The position numbers and the translations under genes were made by a program. From Clostridia bacterium (GTDB lineage Bacteria > Bacillota > Clostridia > Christensenellales > UBA1242): a DNA stretch of 19,951 bases. Of this stretch, positions 13,858 to 19,951 are shown one piece after another (position 1 is the first letter of the stretch; the number at the start of each line of letters is the position of its first letter). Under the pieces are notes generated by a model, which saw nothing but the letters and a program-made list of their open reading frames with translations, made no database searches and was not told the origin of the DNA. Where the stretch lies: assembly GCA_900768425.1 (NCBI GenBank), contig CAAGCR010000017.1, positions 1-19,951 of the forward strand. Reading direction: 5' to 3'.

Positions 13858-14628
13858 TCATTCCCCCTTTATTGCATTTAAAATATCGTCATTATCTACA
13901 TAATTATTTAACTTTAATTTTTCAATAATTTGCAATTTTAGTGGAATATATGTGCCGTTTTCACGATATAAATCTAAATTGTTTAAAATGTCTTTTGTTG
14001 GCATAAAGGCTTTTAGCGAGCCGTTATTTAAAAGCATTACTCTATCGGCATAAACTATTTCTTCTAACAGGTTGGTTGTAAATATGACAGTTGTTCCACT
14101 TGCTTTTAATGATAAAAACAATTTATATAATGCTTGTTTTGTGGTCGGGTCTAAGTACACACTCGCCTCATCAAATATAATTATGTCGGGTTTTATTGCA
14201 AGCATATTTGCAATGGCAATACGTTGTTTTTGCCCCGTTGACATTGTGTAGGTTTCTTTATTTTTATACGCAAGCATATCAACCATTTTTAATGCGTAAT
14301 CAATTCGCTCATCAAACTCTTCTTTTTTAACATTATGATTTTTTAAAGTAAAACAAATATCATCATATACGCTATTAAAAATTATTTGGTTGTCTGGATT
14401 TTGAAAAATTATTCCTATCTTTGCATCACTCTTTTTTATTGGCATATTGTTAATTGTAATTGTGCCTTTTTTGTTTTTTAGCAAGCCGGATATTAATTTG
14501 ATTAAAGTAGTTTTACCGCTGGCATTATTGCCAGTTATTGCTATTATCTCACCTTTTTCTATCTCAAAAGATATATCATTGATTTTAAATTCTTCATACT
14601 TAAAACTTACATTTTCAAATTTAATCAT
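13858..14628 (-). CDS. ecfA: ECF transporter ATPase, atypical
   Basis: A 256-residue ABC ATPase. Walker A is GNNASGKTT at 33-41, the Q-loop FQNPDNQ has Q76, Walker B is IIIFDEAS ending at 155 with E154 as catalytic base. Two key spots deviate: the signature reads MSTGQKQR (129-136) instead of LSGGQ, and the H-switch reads TTNLLEE with N186 where ECF ATPases have His. The ATG at 14628 fits ATPase alignments (MIKFENVSF); a TTG two codons upstream is a better distance from AAGGAG and cannot be excluded. ECF transporters normally carry two ATPases (EcfA1 and EcfA2). This operon has one, so it either works with a partner encoded elsewhere or as a homodimer. Coupled between folT and ecfT. Confidence 0.9.
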   Translation of the reverse strand: MIKFENVSFKYEEFKINDISFEIEKGEIIAITGNNASGKTTLIKLISGLLKNKKGTITINNMPIKKSDAKIGIIFQNPDNQIIFNSVYDDICFTLKNHNVKKEEFDERIDYALKMVDMLAYKNKETYTMSTGQKQRIAIANMLAIKPDIIIFDEASVYLDPTTKQALYKLFLSLKASGTTVIFTTNLLEEIVYADRVMLLNNGSLKAFMPTKDILNNLDLYRENGTYIPLKLQIIEKLKLNNYVDNDDILNAIKGE

Positions 14629-14651
14629 AATCAATTTATCTCCTTTGTAGA

Positions 14652-15311
14652 CTATTGTTTATTATCTTCTTTTCCTTCTATTGTAGTATCATCTTGTTTT
14701 GGACTTGCGATGCTATCCAACTCTTTTTCTTCTATTGTTTCTGACTTAATATTCTCCGCATTTTCATCTTCGGTTTCATCAGTTTCTTCATTGAATAGTT
14801 TTTTGTATGCACCCATTTTATCAAGCCCTAAATTTAAAAAGTACAATACTATCACATGAATAGGAAGCATAATAATTTGTTTTAAAAGTCGGGTTGGCAA
14901 AATTGCCATAATTGCTTTTTTTGCGGTTATGTATATCCATATACTATTTAGCACACCATTGCAAAGTATTAGTACAATAAGACTTGATATAATCAAATTT
15001 AAAATTAGTTTTTTGTTTGTTTTATTGTTTTTTCTTTGCAAGAACAAGCCGTATGTTAAACCTGCAAGCGTTGATGTAATTGTGTATCCAACAAAATATG
15101 CTCCAAAAGGGAAAAGCAAAGCACCTATTAAATCGGAAAGTCCACATATAATCATTGCCCACCAAGGACCAAGTAACATTCCCGAAAGCATTATAGGAAT
15201 AAATGAAAACGAAATAACCACAATAGGGGTTTTAATTGATAAAAATCTGCTGAGAACGATTGTTGTTGCCAGTAGTAAGCCGGCAAGTATTGTTTGTTTA
15301 ATTTTTGACAT
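14652..15311 (-). CDS. folT: folate-type ECF transporter substrate-binding (S) component
   Basis: A 219-residue membrane protein with about six hydrophobic segments in residues 1-165. The stretch GPWWAMIICGLSDLIGALL followed by FPFGAYFVGYT (48-77) is characteristic of the FolT group, which captures folates for import. This start (ATG 15311, AAGGAG 11 nt upstream) replaces a GTG at 15323 that lies within the ribosome site. Residues 173-219 form an unusual acidic tail (many Glu, Asp, Lys, Thr, no hydrophobic segment), absent from typical S components and probably cytoplasmic. It is the first gene of the folT-ecfA-ecfT operon. The promoter at 15632-15660 gives a leader of about 310 nt. The ligand assignment rests on motif resemblance only. 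Confidence 0.85.
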   Translation of the reverse strand: MSKIKQTILAGLLLATTIVLSRFLSIKTPIVVISFSFIPIMLSGMLLGPWWAMIICGLSDLIGALLFPFGAYFVGYTITSTLAGLTYGLFLQRKNNKTNKKLILNLIISSLIVLILCNGVLNSIWIYITAKKAIMAILPTRLLKQIIMLPIHVIVLYFLNLGLDKMGAYKKLFNEETDETEDENAENIKSETIEEKELDSIASPKQDDTTIEGKEDNKQ

Positions 15312-15631
15312 AAAAAAATACACTCCTTTTACTAAATTTTAATGCCATTTTTGCATTATAAAAATATGAAAATGATTTTTTTGCCATTCTGTAATTCTGA
15401 AATAAAACTTTAATTTAACAAATCAAACAAAATCTTTTAGTTTTAAGAGTAATACTTTTACATCTTAAAAACAAAAATGTCTTATAACAAAAATTACATT
15501 ACACTAATTTAATTTTAGCAAAAAAATTACATTTTCACAAAGAAAGTGTACTATATTTCAAACTTTAATTTACGCTCTAATAAAACAATATATTTTCTCA
15601 TAGGCGTTTACCTCTTTTATATTTTCTTAGT
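15312..15631 (-). other. long AT-rich leader of the folT operon
   Basis: About 310 nt from the promoter to folT with no intrinsic terminator and no riboswitch core I recognise. Tetrahydrofolate riboswitches often precede folT; I do not find their conserved core here. It contains a 16-codon frame at 15551-15601. Confidence 0.5.
15551..15601 (-). CDS. possible 16-residue leader peptide upstream of folT
   Basis: ATG at 15601 with AGAGG 8 nt upstream, reading MRKYIVLLERKLKFEI then TAG. It is the first open frame after the promoter at 15632-15660. The short size makes chance plausible; the ribosome site and position are the only support. Confidence 0.3.
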   Translation of the reverse strand: MRKYIVLLERKLKFEI

Positions 15632-15660
15632 ATTATATGCTCCTCTCTACAATTTTGCAA
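15632..15660 (-). promoter_or_regulatory. folT operon promoter
   Basis: Minus strand TTGCAA (15660-15655), 17-nt spacer, TATAAT (15637-15632). It lies between the modular repeat array and folT. Confidence 0.75.
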
Positions 15661-15725
15661 GAAAAATTTAAACATTTTTTATTTTGTTATGCAAATGTGA
15701 AACAATTTTTATATATGTCAATATT

Positions 15726-15775
15726 ATCGGAAGTTGTCGGCAAACAGCCCGCAGGGATACTTGCCAGCAACTGAT
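15726..15775. repeat. module C1
   Basis: 50-nt hairpin: ATC/GAT, AGTTG/CAACT, GGCAA/TTGCC, then CCC-GCA-GGG at the tip. The second copy is C2 with the same symmetric register. Confidence 0.75.
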
Positions 15776-15785
15776 GGTTATATAT

Positions 15786-15843
15786 AAGGAACGAGAGAAA
15801 GTGGGCTTGTGCTTGCACAAAAGCACACTTGAAATCGTGACGC
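15786..15843. repeat. module A1
   Basis: 58 nt. Begins AAGGAACGAGAGAAAGTG and ends CACTTGAAATCGTGACGC; tip stem TTGTGC / GCACAA. Confidence 0.75.
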
Positions 15844-15864
15844 CAATATATATGTAATATATAT

Positions 15865-15922
15865 AAGGAAGGAGAGAAAGTGTTTTTATGCTTGCATAAA
15901 TAAACGCTTGAAATCGTGACGC
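15865..15922. repeat. module A2
   Basis: 58 nt. Same ends as A1 except CGAG to GGAG and CACTT to CGCTT, the latter keeping pairing as a G-U in RNA; tip stem TTTATGC / GCATAAA. Confidence 0.75.
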
Positions 15923-15944
15923 ATATTATTTTTAATATATATAA

Positions 15945-16020
15945 TGTGATGCCTTGATTTATCAAGGTGTTTGCGTTTAGCAAATTGATTTGTGAATGAA
16001 ATGAACAAAGCAACATCACA
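15945..16020. repeat. module B1
   Basis: 76 nt. Outer stem TGTGATG / CATCACA; inner stems CCTTGAT / ATCAAGG, TTGC / GCAA, and a fourth TTGATTTGT / ACAAAGCAA with one mismatch. It folds as a four-way junction. Confidence 0.75.
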
Positions 16021-16031
16021 TAGGTTATATT

Positions 16032-16081
16032 ATCGGAAGTTTTGTCTGTATGCACCGCAGGTATATTCAAGCAAAACTGAT
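16032..16081. repeat. module C2
   Basis: 50-nt hairpin: ATC/GAT, AGTTTTG / CAAAACT, and ACC-GCA-GGT at the tip. It has the same length and pairing register as C1 with several paired changes. Confidence 0.75.
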
Positions 16082-16093
16082 GTTTATTCAAAC

Positions 16094-16167
16094 TGTGATG
16101 CCTTGATTTATCAAGGTGTTTGCGTTTAGCAACTTAAAATTTAACTTGTTTAAATTTTAACATCACA
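16094..16167. repeat. module B2
   Basis: 74 nt. The first 39 nt are identical to B1. The fourth stem is an unrelated sequence, TTAAAATTTAA / TTAAATTTTAA, in the same position next to the closing CATCACA. Confidence 0.75.
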
Positions 16168-16178
16168 TAGTTTATATT

Positions 16179-16237
16179 AAGGAACGAGAGAAAGTGGACT
16201 TTATGCTTGCATAAAAACACACTTGAAATCGTGACGC
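16179..16237. repeat. module A3
   Basis: 59 nt. Both ends match A1 exactly over 18 nt each; tip stem TTTATGC / GCATAAA as in A2. Confidence 0.75.
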
Positions 16238-16323
16238 AAATATATATGTAATTTATATTGTTTCATATTTATTTTTTACACATTTACAACTTTTTTTTAT
16301 TTTTACAAACAAAAAGTTTTCTT

Positions 16324-16806
16324 TTACCTAAACATATTGCTGTATTCTTTTTTCTTTTTGTTTATTTGAGTTATTTGGTTAAGCAAGTCGGCTAGTTCTT
16401 TGTCGGTTTCGTAGGGATAGAAAGATTTTGGTGTGTCGTTGTTTGGATGTTCGTGTAATTGATATTTGGCGATGTAATCTGATAGATATTCTTCACCGAA
16501 CTTTTTACACATTTCCAAAACAAAAGATTTGGTAATGTTTTTCACTTGTTTATTAATGGTTATGGTTGTAAGTTTTGCCGAAAAGTTTTTTAATTCCATT
16601 TTAAATGCTCTTATTTGATTTAATGGGCGTGCTTTAAAATTTTCATAGTAGTCTTTTACACAACCGGTAATTTCTATGTATGTGTCAAAAAGATTTTCAT
16701 CTACCAATTTTACTTTAATCTTGTAGTTTGATATGTCATCAACTACAAATTTTTTTATAATGTTTTTAAAATCATCTTTGGTTAATTTATCTAAATATTT
16801 ATTCAT
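16324..16806 (-). CDS. protein of unknown function next to the repeat array
   Basis: The ATG at 16806 follows AAAGGTGG at 5 nt and gives 160 residues; a frame start at 16827 has no ribosome site. The protein is soluble, Lys-rich (pI likely high) and helical, with a basic end KKKKEYSNMFR. A segment LFDTYIEITGCVKDYYENF followed by MELKNFSAKLTTITIN suggests alternating strands. No catalytic motif, signal peptide or membrane segment is visible and I do not recognise a family. It is divergent from the LysR regulator gene, sharing a short region with a palindrome, so it is the most likely target of that regulator. It lies directly beside the modular array and reads toward it. Confidence 0.75.
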   Translation of the reverse strand: MNKYLDKLTKDDFKNIIKKFVVDDISNYKIKVKLVDENLFDTYIEITGCVKDYYENFKARPLNQIRAFKMELKNFSAKLTTITINKQVKNITKSFVLEMCKKFGEEYLSDYIAKYQLHEHPNNDTPKSFYPYETDKELADLLNQITQINKKKKEYSNMFR

Positions 16807-16828
16807 TTTATCCACCTTTAATTGCATT

Positions 16829-16856
16829 TTGACACAAATTGTGTTATAAGTAAAAT
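16829..16856 (+). promoter_or_regulatory. lysR-gene promoter with palindromic operator
   Basis: TTGACA (16829-16834), 16-nt spacer, TAAAAT (16851-16856). The perfect inverted repeat ACACAA-A-TTGTGT at 16832-16844 overlaps the -35 box and lies in the divergent gap, the usual place for a LysR binding site. Confidence 0.7.
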
Positions 16857-16889
16857 ATATATTTATTATGTTATTGATAAGGTGTGGTT

Positions 16890-17750
16890 ATGATAGAAAA
16901 AATTGGTTTAGATAATTTAAAAATATTTTATATTGTTGCAAAAACTGGAAATATCACCAAAGCATCTAACGAGTTGTACATTTCTCAACCGGCGGTGACG
17001 CAAACCATTAAAAAAATTGAGCAAATCCTTAATTTGACTTTGTTTTTAAGAACCAAAAAAGGTGTCACTTTAACCAACATTGGAAAAGAACTATATGCAC
17101 GCTTAGACAAGGCTTTTCAAGTATTAAACTCTGCTGACAAGTTTTTAAAACAAACCGAAGATTTATCATCTGGCGAACTTGTGTATGGCGGAAGTTCATA
17201 TATAATACGTAAGATGTTTTCTGCCAAATTTAAAGACTTTGCCGACTTATATCCAAACATAAAATTCACCCAAATTGATGACACACAAGAAATTATGCTA
17301 AACGGTTTAAAATTAGGCGAAATTGATTTTGTAATTTCTCAACATTCTACCATTTACAATGATGTTAAATTTATTCCGCTGTTTAACGAAGAATATATTT
17401 TTGTTTGTTCAAAAGAATATAAAAATAGAGCAAAAAATGGCAAAAATAGTTATATTTTCCAAGGTGAAGGCACTTTTAATCAAAATACAATGCTATGTAT
17501 TTTAAATGAAAACAAAATTGATTATAGTCTTTGTCATAAAGTTGTAGGATACAATATGGCATTAGAACTATGCAAAAATGATTTAGGAATTGCAATGCTA
17601 CCTAAAACCATTTGCGAGCAAGAATTAAAAAATGGGTCGCTAGTGCAAACCCATAAAGATTTTTACATTTCTACATTAGAATATGGCATTTATATAAACG
17701 AAAAAAATTTAACTCCAATTTGCAAAGAGTTTTTAAAAGAATACTTATAA
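16890..17750 (+). CDS. LysR-family transcription regulator
   Basis: A 286-residue protein; the ATG at 16890 has AAGG 8 nt upstream and is preferred to the GTG at 16884. Residues about 7-65 are the LysR winged helix-turn-helix (FYIVAKTGNITKASNELYIS then QPAVTQTIKKIE and LFLRTKKGVTLTNIG). Residues about 90-286 are the periplasmic-binding-like effector domain, with the usual GELVYGG start, the LGEIDFVI strand and the NDLGIAMLP segment near the end. The effector is not identifiable. It is divergent from the unknown gene at 16324-16806 with an operator-like palindrome between them, the classic LysR arrangement. Its 3' end is 15 nt from the convergent SprT-like gene. Confidence 0.95.
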   Translation: MIEKIGLDNLKIFYIVAKTGNITKASNELYISQPAVTQTIKKIEQILNLTLFLRTKKGVTLTNIGKELYARLDKAFQVLNSADKFLKQTEDLSSGELVYGGSSYIIRKMFSAKFKDFADLYPNIKFTQIDDTQEIMLNGLKLGEIDFVISQHSTIYNDVKFIPLFNEEYIFVCSKEYKNRAKNGKNSYIFQGEGTFNQNTMLCILNENKIDYSLCHKVVGYNMALELCKNDLGIAMLPKTICEQELKNGSLVQTHKDFYISTLEYGIYINEKNLTPICKEFLKEYL

Positions 17751-17765
17751 AATAATTTTAAGGGG

Positions 17766-18200
17766 TTATTCTTTAAAATTCATTCTTTTATCACATCTAA
17801 CAAAAGATTTTGTTTTATTTTTTGCTATTAATGGCAAATATGTTTGTGTAAGTTCTTCAACCGTTGCTTCTAGGTTGTTCATAAACATATTGTAGCCAAA
17901 CTTGTACTCTTTGCTGTTTTTATCGGTAAAAGTCGCATCTAATAAACTTTCACAGTATTGGTCTAATTTCCACACTTTAAGATGACACAACTCGTGAATT
18001 AAAACTTGCTCATAATTGTCATTTTTTGGATTAAAAATATTCAAATAAACTATTGCGGTTTTATCATCCATATCAATTTTGATATTGCCCGTATTTTTCC
18101 AGTCTTCTTCCACAAAAGTGAGTTTGATGTTCCATTCACATAAATTCATTTTTTTGATTATTCTTTTAAAGTCTTTTTCTATTTCTTGCTTATTCCACAT
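17766..18200 (-). CDS. SprT-like zinc metalloprotease-fold protein
   Basis: A 144-residue protein with LIHELCHLKVWK at 67-78, a zinc HExxH motif (H69, E70, H73), and a following helix with NNLEATVEELTQ where E111 or E115 could be the third ligand. The N-terminal half has the strand pattern of small SprT/gluzincin-like domains (WNIKLTFVEED, then GNIKIDM and AIVYLNIFNP). It has no signal peptide, so it is cytoplasmic. Similar minimal domains occur in housekeeping proteins and in prophages; substrate unknown. The ATG at 18200 lies inside the end of rlmA (11-nt overlap), with GGGGG as ribosome site, so it is translationally coupled to rlmA. It converges on the LysR gene at its 3' end. Confidence 0.8.
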   Translation of the reverse strand: MWNKQEIEKDFKRIIKKMNLCEWNIKLTFVEEDWKNTGNIKIDMDDKTAIVYLNIFNPKNDNYEQVLIHELCHLKVWKLDQYCESLLDATFTDKNSKEYKFGYNMFMNNLEATVEELTQTYLPLIAKNKTKSFVRCDKRMNFKE

Positions 18201-19005
18201 ATATTACCCCCAAATATTGATTATAAAATCTAATGTGATTTTTTTCTAAATTTGCATTGTTTAAAAGGTTTAAATTCTTTTCTCCACCCTTATACCAATA
18301 AGGAGTCATCTGCAAAAGTTCTGTAAAATCGTTCTTATCTTTTATTGCTTCCACATACTGCACTCTACGCGAATTTAATAATTTAAAGGAATCAAATGCA
18401 AACTTTTCTGCATTTTCTTTGTAATTATTTTCAAAAATTGCTTGTTTTAACTCTTTTAGATGTTGACCGCCCGGCACAACTTCAATGATAATTGCATTTG
18501 GTTTTAATACCCTTTTAAACTCATTTTGTGGCTTTGGCGCAAAAACATTTAAAATGGCATCTACTGACTCATTTTTAAGTGGCAAGTCAAAAATTGATGC
18601 AACCACATAGTTTCCGTTTTTATTATTTTTAGAAGCCGACATAATTGCGAACTTAGAAATATCCACGCCAATCACTTCTATATCATCACCTAAATTGTTA
18701 GAATAATAACCAGTTCCGCAACCGGCATCTAGCAATATTTTAGGCTGATAATCTAAAATTACTTTATTGATTTCGGTTTTTAATTTGCCATAATAGTCCT
18801 TATCCAAAAATGTTTTGCGAGCCTGCACCATAAGTTTATCATCACCCGGCATTTTTGTCTTTTTCATATTTGCAAGTAGCAAATTGACATACCCTTCTTT
18901 TGCAATATCGTAACAGTGATTATTTTTGCAAACTAAACTATTTCCCCCAGCAACTAAATTTTCCCCACACTTAGGACAAACCAATATTTTACTAAACTTT
19001 TTCAT
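18190..19005 (-). CDS. rlmA: 23S rRNA (guanine-N1)-methyltransferase, RlmA/TlrB type
   Basis: A 271-residue SAM-dependent enzyme of the usual family length. The N-terminal zinc finger has C10-x-x-C13, C26 and H30, followed by the family signature DIAKEGYVNLL (33-43) and PGDDKLM. The Rossmann domain holds the SAM-binding LLDAGCGTGYY (91-101), D115 after the next strand, and NVFAPKP at 153-159. The family methylates G745 or G748 in 23S rRNA helix 35, near the macrolide exit tunnel; TlrB-type members contribute to tylosin resistance, but no such role can be read here. No Shine-Dalgarno site is visible before the ATG, only AAGAGAT about 16 nt away. It is followed by and overlaps the SprT-like gene. 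Confidence 0.93.
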   Translation of the reverse strand: MKKFSKILVCPKCGENLVAGGNSLVCKNNHCYDIAKEGYVNLLLANMKKTKMPGDDKLMVQARKTFLDKDYYGKLKTEINKVILDYQPKILLDAGCGTGYYSNNLGDDIEVIGVDISKFAIMSASKNNKNGNYVVASIFDLPLKNESVDAILNVFAPKPQNEFKRVLKPNAIIIEVVPGGQHLKELKQAIFENNYKENAEKFAFDSFKLLNSRRVQYVEAIKDKNDFTELLQMTPYWYKGGEKNLNLLNNANLEKNHIRFYNQYLGVIYVE

Positions 19006-19174
19006 ACATTAAAATGTTATCTCTTATATAAAAAATTGTAAAGATTTTTAATAATATGCTAAATTTTATAAAAAAATATGCTAAAATTAAAATAATTTCA
19101 TTTTTTACGATTAAAATATTTTTCTTTTCATATTTAATTATTTTGTTTTTATTAACCCAATAAAGTTATGTAAA
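19006..19174. other. AT-rich gap between rlmA and the terminator
   Basis: Very AT-rich with no open frame or ribosome site. It presumably holds the rlmA promoter, but I cannot point to a good pair of boxes. Confidence 0.3.
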
Positions 19175-19213
19175 AATAAGACAAAACCGCATTTACTGCA
19201 ATTTTGCCTTATT
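19175..19213 (-). terminator. bidirectional-looking intrinsic terminator
   Basis: 12-bp stem AATAAGaCAAAA / TTTTGcCTTATT with one mismatch, inner GCA/TGC, and T-tracts on both strands. It should end the transcript of the gene stopping at 19337. Confidence 0.75.
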
Positions 19214-19336
19214 TTTTATATATTTAATTTTTTTAATTATTTTGTTTTTTTATTTATTATAATTTTTTTATTTTTAATTGTTAATGAGATAACAAATATA
19301 ACATAGGTATTTATTTTTTATTTCTTTAACCTTAAA

Positions 19337-19951
19337 TTATTCAAGGGTTAAAAGTAACCCCATAAAAGGTACTTGCTCGCATGTAAATTCAACCAAGCCT
19401 GTTTCAGTGCTATCATATGAAAAATCATAATCTCCATCTTCTCCATACAATACGAAATTATATGTTTCAAGATTTAATGCTAGAATTTTAAAATCTGATA
19501 ATCCTCTATCTTTAATAGGTTCACAAATCACAGAAACGTTCCATAAATCATTGCTATTTTTCTGTGGCAAAGAATTATAACTTAAAAAGAATAAACCACC
19601 AGAATAATCATCAGCAAGAATGTTTGCTCCATCAATATATAAGCACAAAGAATCTTCCGCAAAAATCGTACCGAAAAAACACAAATTATAACCTTTATTA
19701 TAAACACTATCGTAAATAGTATCAAAATTAGTAGAGTCAAAATATTTTTGATTATTATTCAATTCATCTAAAAAATCATCAATCCCCCAAGTTGAATCCT
19801 CAGATTCCAATTCGTGATATATTGAATATAAATCTGATTTTTGAGTTTTAAACTCGCTATAACATACTTCAGCGGTTGAGCCTGTTATTTGTGTTTGTGC
19901 TTTATTCATATCTAAGGTTATTGTAATTGTTGTGTCTTTGACTGAACTTGT
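19337..19951 (-). CDS. GSLGY-family secreted protein, N-terminus beyond the window
   Basis: The frame is open from the window edge: 14 codons (reading SSVKDTTITITLD) precede the first ATG at 19909 without a stop. The sequence LDMNKAQTQITGSTAEV matches the LNDAHLNINGSLGY zone of the paralogue at 5699-6367, which lies after that protein's signal anchor. So the true start is probably outside the window and the ATG at 19909 is internal. Later blocks also match: LYSIYHEL, a central NKGYNLCFFGTIFAEDS, and the C-terminal FTCEQVPFMGLLLTLE. The body is acidic and Tyr-rich, as expected outside the cell. No function is recognised. A terminator at 19175-19213 follows. Confidence 0.75.
   Translation of the reverse strand, partial: TSSVKDTTITITLDMNKAQTQITGSTAEVCYSEFKTQKSDLYSIYHELESEDSTWGIDDFLDELNNNQKYFDSTNFDTIYDSVYNKGYNLCFFGTIFAEDSLCLYIDGANILADDYSGGLFFLSYNSLPQKNSNDLWNVSVICEPIKDRGLSDFKILALNLETYNFVLYGEDGDYDFSYDSTETGLVEFTCEQVPFMGLLLTLE

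Larger units (their letters stand above)
15726..16237. repeat. array of seven structured modules of three families
   Basis: Order on the plus strand: C1 15726-15775, A1 15786-15843, A2 15865-15922, B1 15945-16020, C2 16032-16081, B2 16094-16167, A3 16179-16237. Spacers of 10-22 nt are AT-rich with TATATA/TTATATT tracts. Copies of one family keep length (A 58, 58 and 59 nt; B 76 and 74; C 50 and 50) and fold, with changed but still paired bases. No convincing protein frame exists. The array fills most of the gap between the unknown gene at 16324 and the folT promoter. Confidence 0.85.

Noticed and set aside
15312..15640. Tetrahydrofolate riboswitch before folT
   Set aside because: I could not find the conserved core or its three-way pairing in this AT-rich leader.
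15687..16091. 134-codon open frame on the minus strand across the module array
   Set aside because: It runs through A, B and C modules whose pairing explains the conservation, has no ribosome site, and differs between copies in ways that follow base-pairing rather than codons.
15726..16237. CRISPR array or integron attC array
   Set aside because: There is no single repeat with unique spacers, no cas or integrase gene, and the units belong to three families of different length. No attC-type core sites are seen.
19175..19213. Small regulatory RNA hairpin
   Set aside because: The stem with flanking T-tracts, placed after a gene end, is explained by a terminator.

Overview
The window is AT-rich and gene-dense, reads with the standard genetic code, and looks like a low-GC anaerobic Firmicute (Bacillota, most likely an uncultured Clostridia-type lineage). 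The clues are rubrerythrin, an ECF-type folate transporter, purine-rich Shine-Dalgarno sites, sigma-A promoters of the TTGACA-N17-TATAAT type, and Firmicute-like EF-Tu, EF-G, S7 and S12. A finer assignment is not possible by eye. Almost all genes lie on the minus strand.

Left part (1-6420): a RluA-type pseudouridine synthase cut by the window edge; a small membrane protein; a lipoprotein; rubrerythrin; a small secreted-protein gene broken by one in-frame stop; an unknown gene divergent from an Xre-type regulator; a HipA/CtkA-like kinase; and an intact paralogue of the broken gene. A third paralogue leaves the right edge of the window. Several genes here have a textbook promoter whose -10 box ends 6 nt before the start codon and lack a Shine-Dalgarno site, so their mRNAs are probably leaderless. 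Three 40-bp-spaced AT palindromic repeats lie between the Xre gene and the kinase gene.

Middle (6420-12120): the str cluster in the order rpsL, rpsG, fusA, tuf on the minus strand. It is loose: every gap is about 240-270 nt. The gaps hold hairpins, a family of short hairpin repeats (rpsL-rpsG), separate promoters for tuf and rpsL, a structured rpsL leader with a possible attenuator, and six consecutive hairpins after tuf that end in a terminator.

Right part (12120-19951): a REP-like palindromic repeat, a TetR regulator, a folT-ecfA-ecfT operon with only one unusual ATPase and a long leader, an unknown gene divergent from a LysR regulator, a SprT-like metalloprotease-fold gene overlapping rlmA, and the third secreted-protein paralogue.

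The most unusual element is at 15726-16237. It is a gene-free array of seven modules from three families (three A, two B, two C) separated by AT-rich spacers. Copies keep their lengths and base-pairing while the paired bases change: C is a 50-nt hairpin, B a four-way-junction fold, and A a hairpin with an invariant purine internal loop. This is the best candidate for an undescribed structured-RNA or modular-repeat system.
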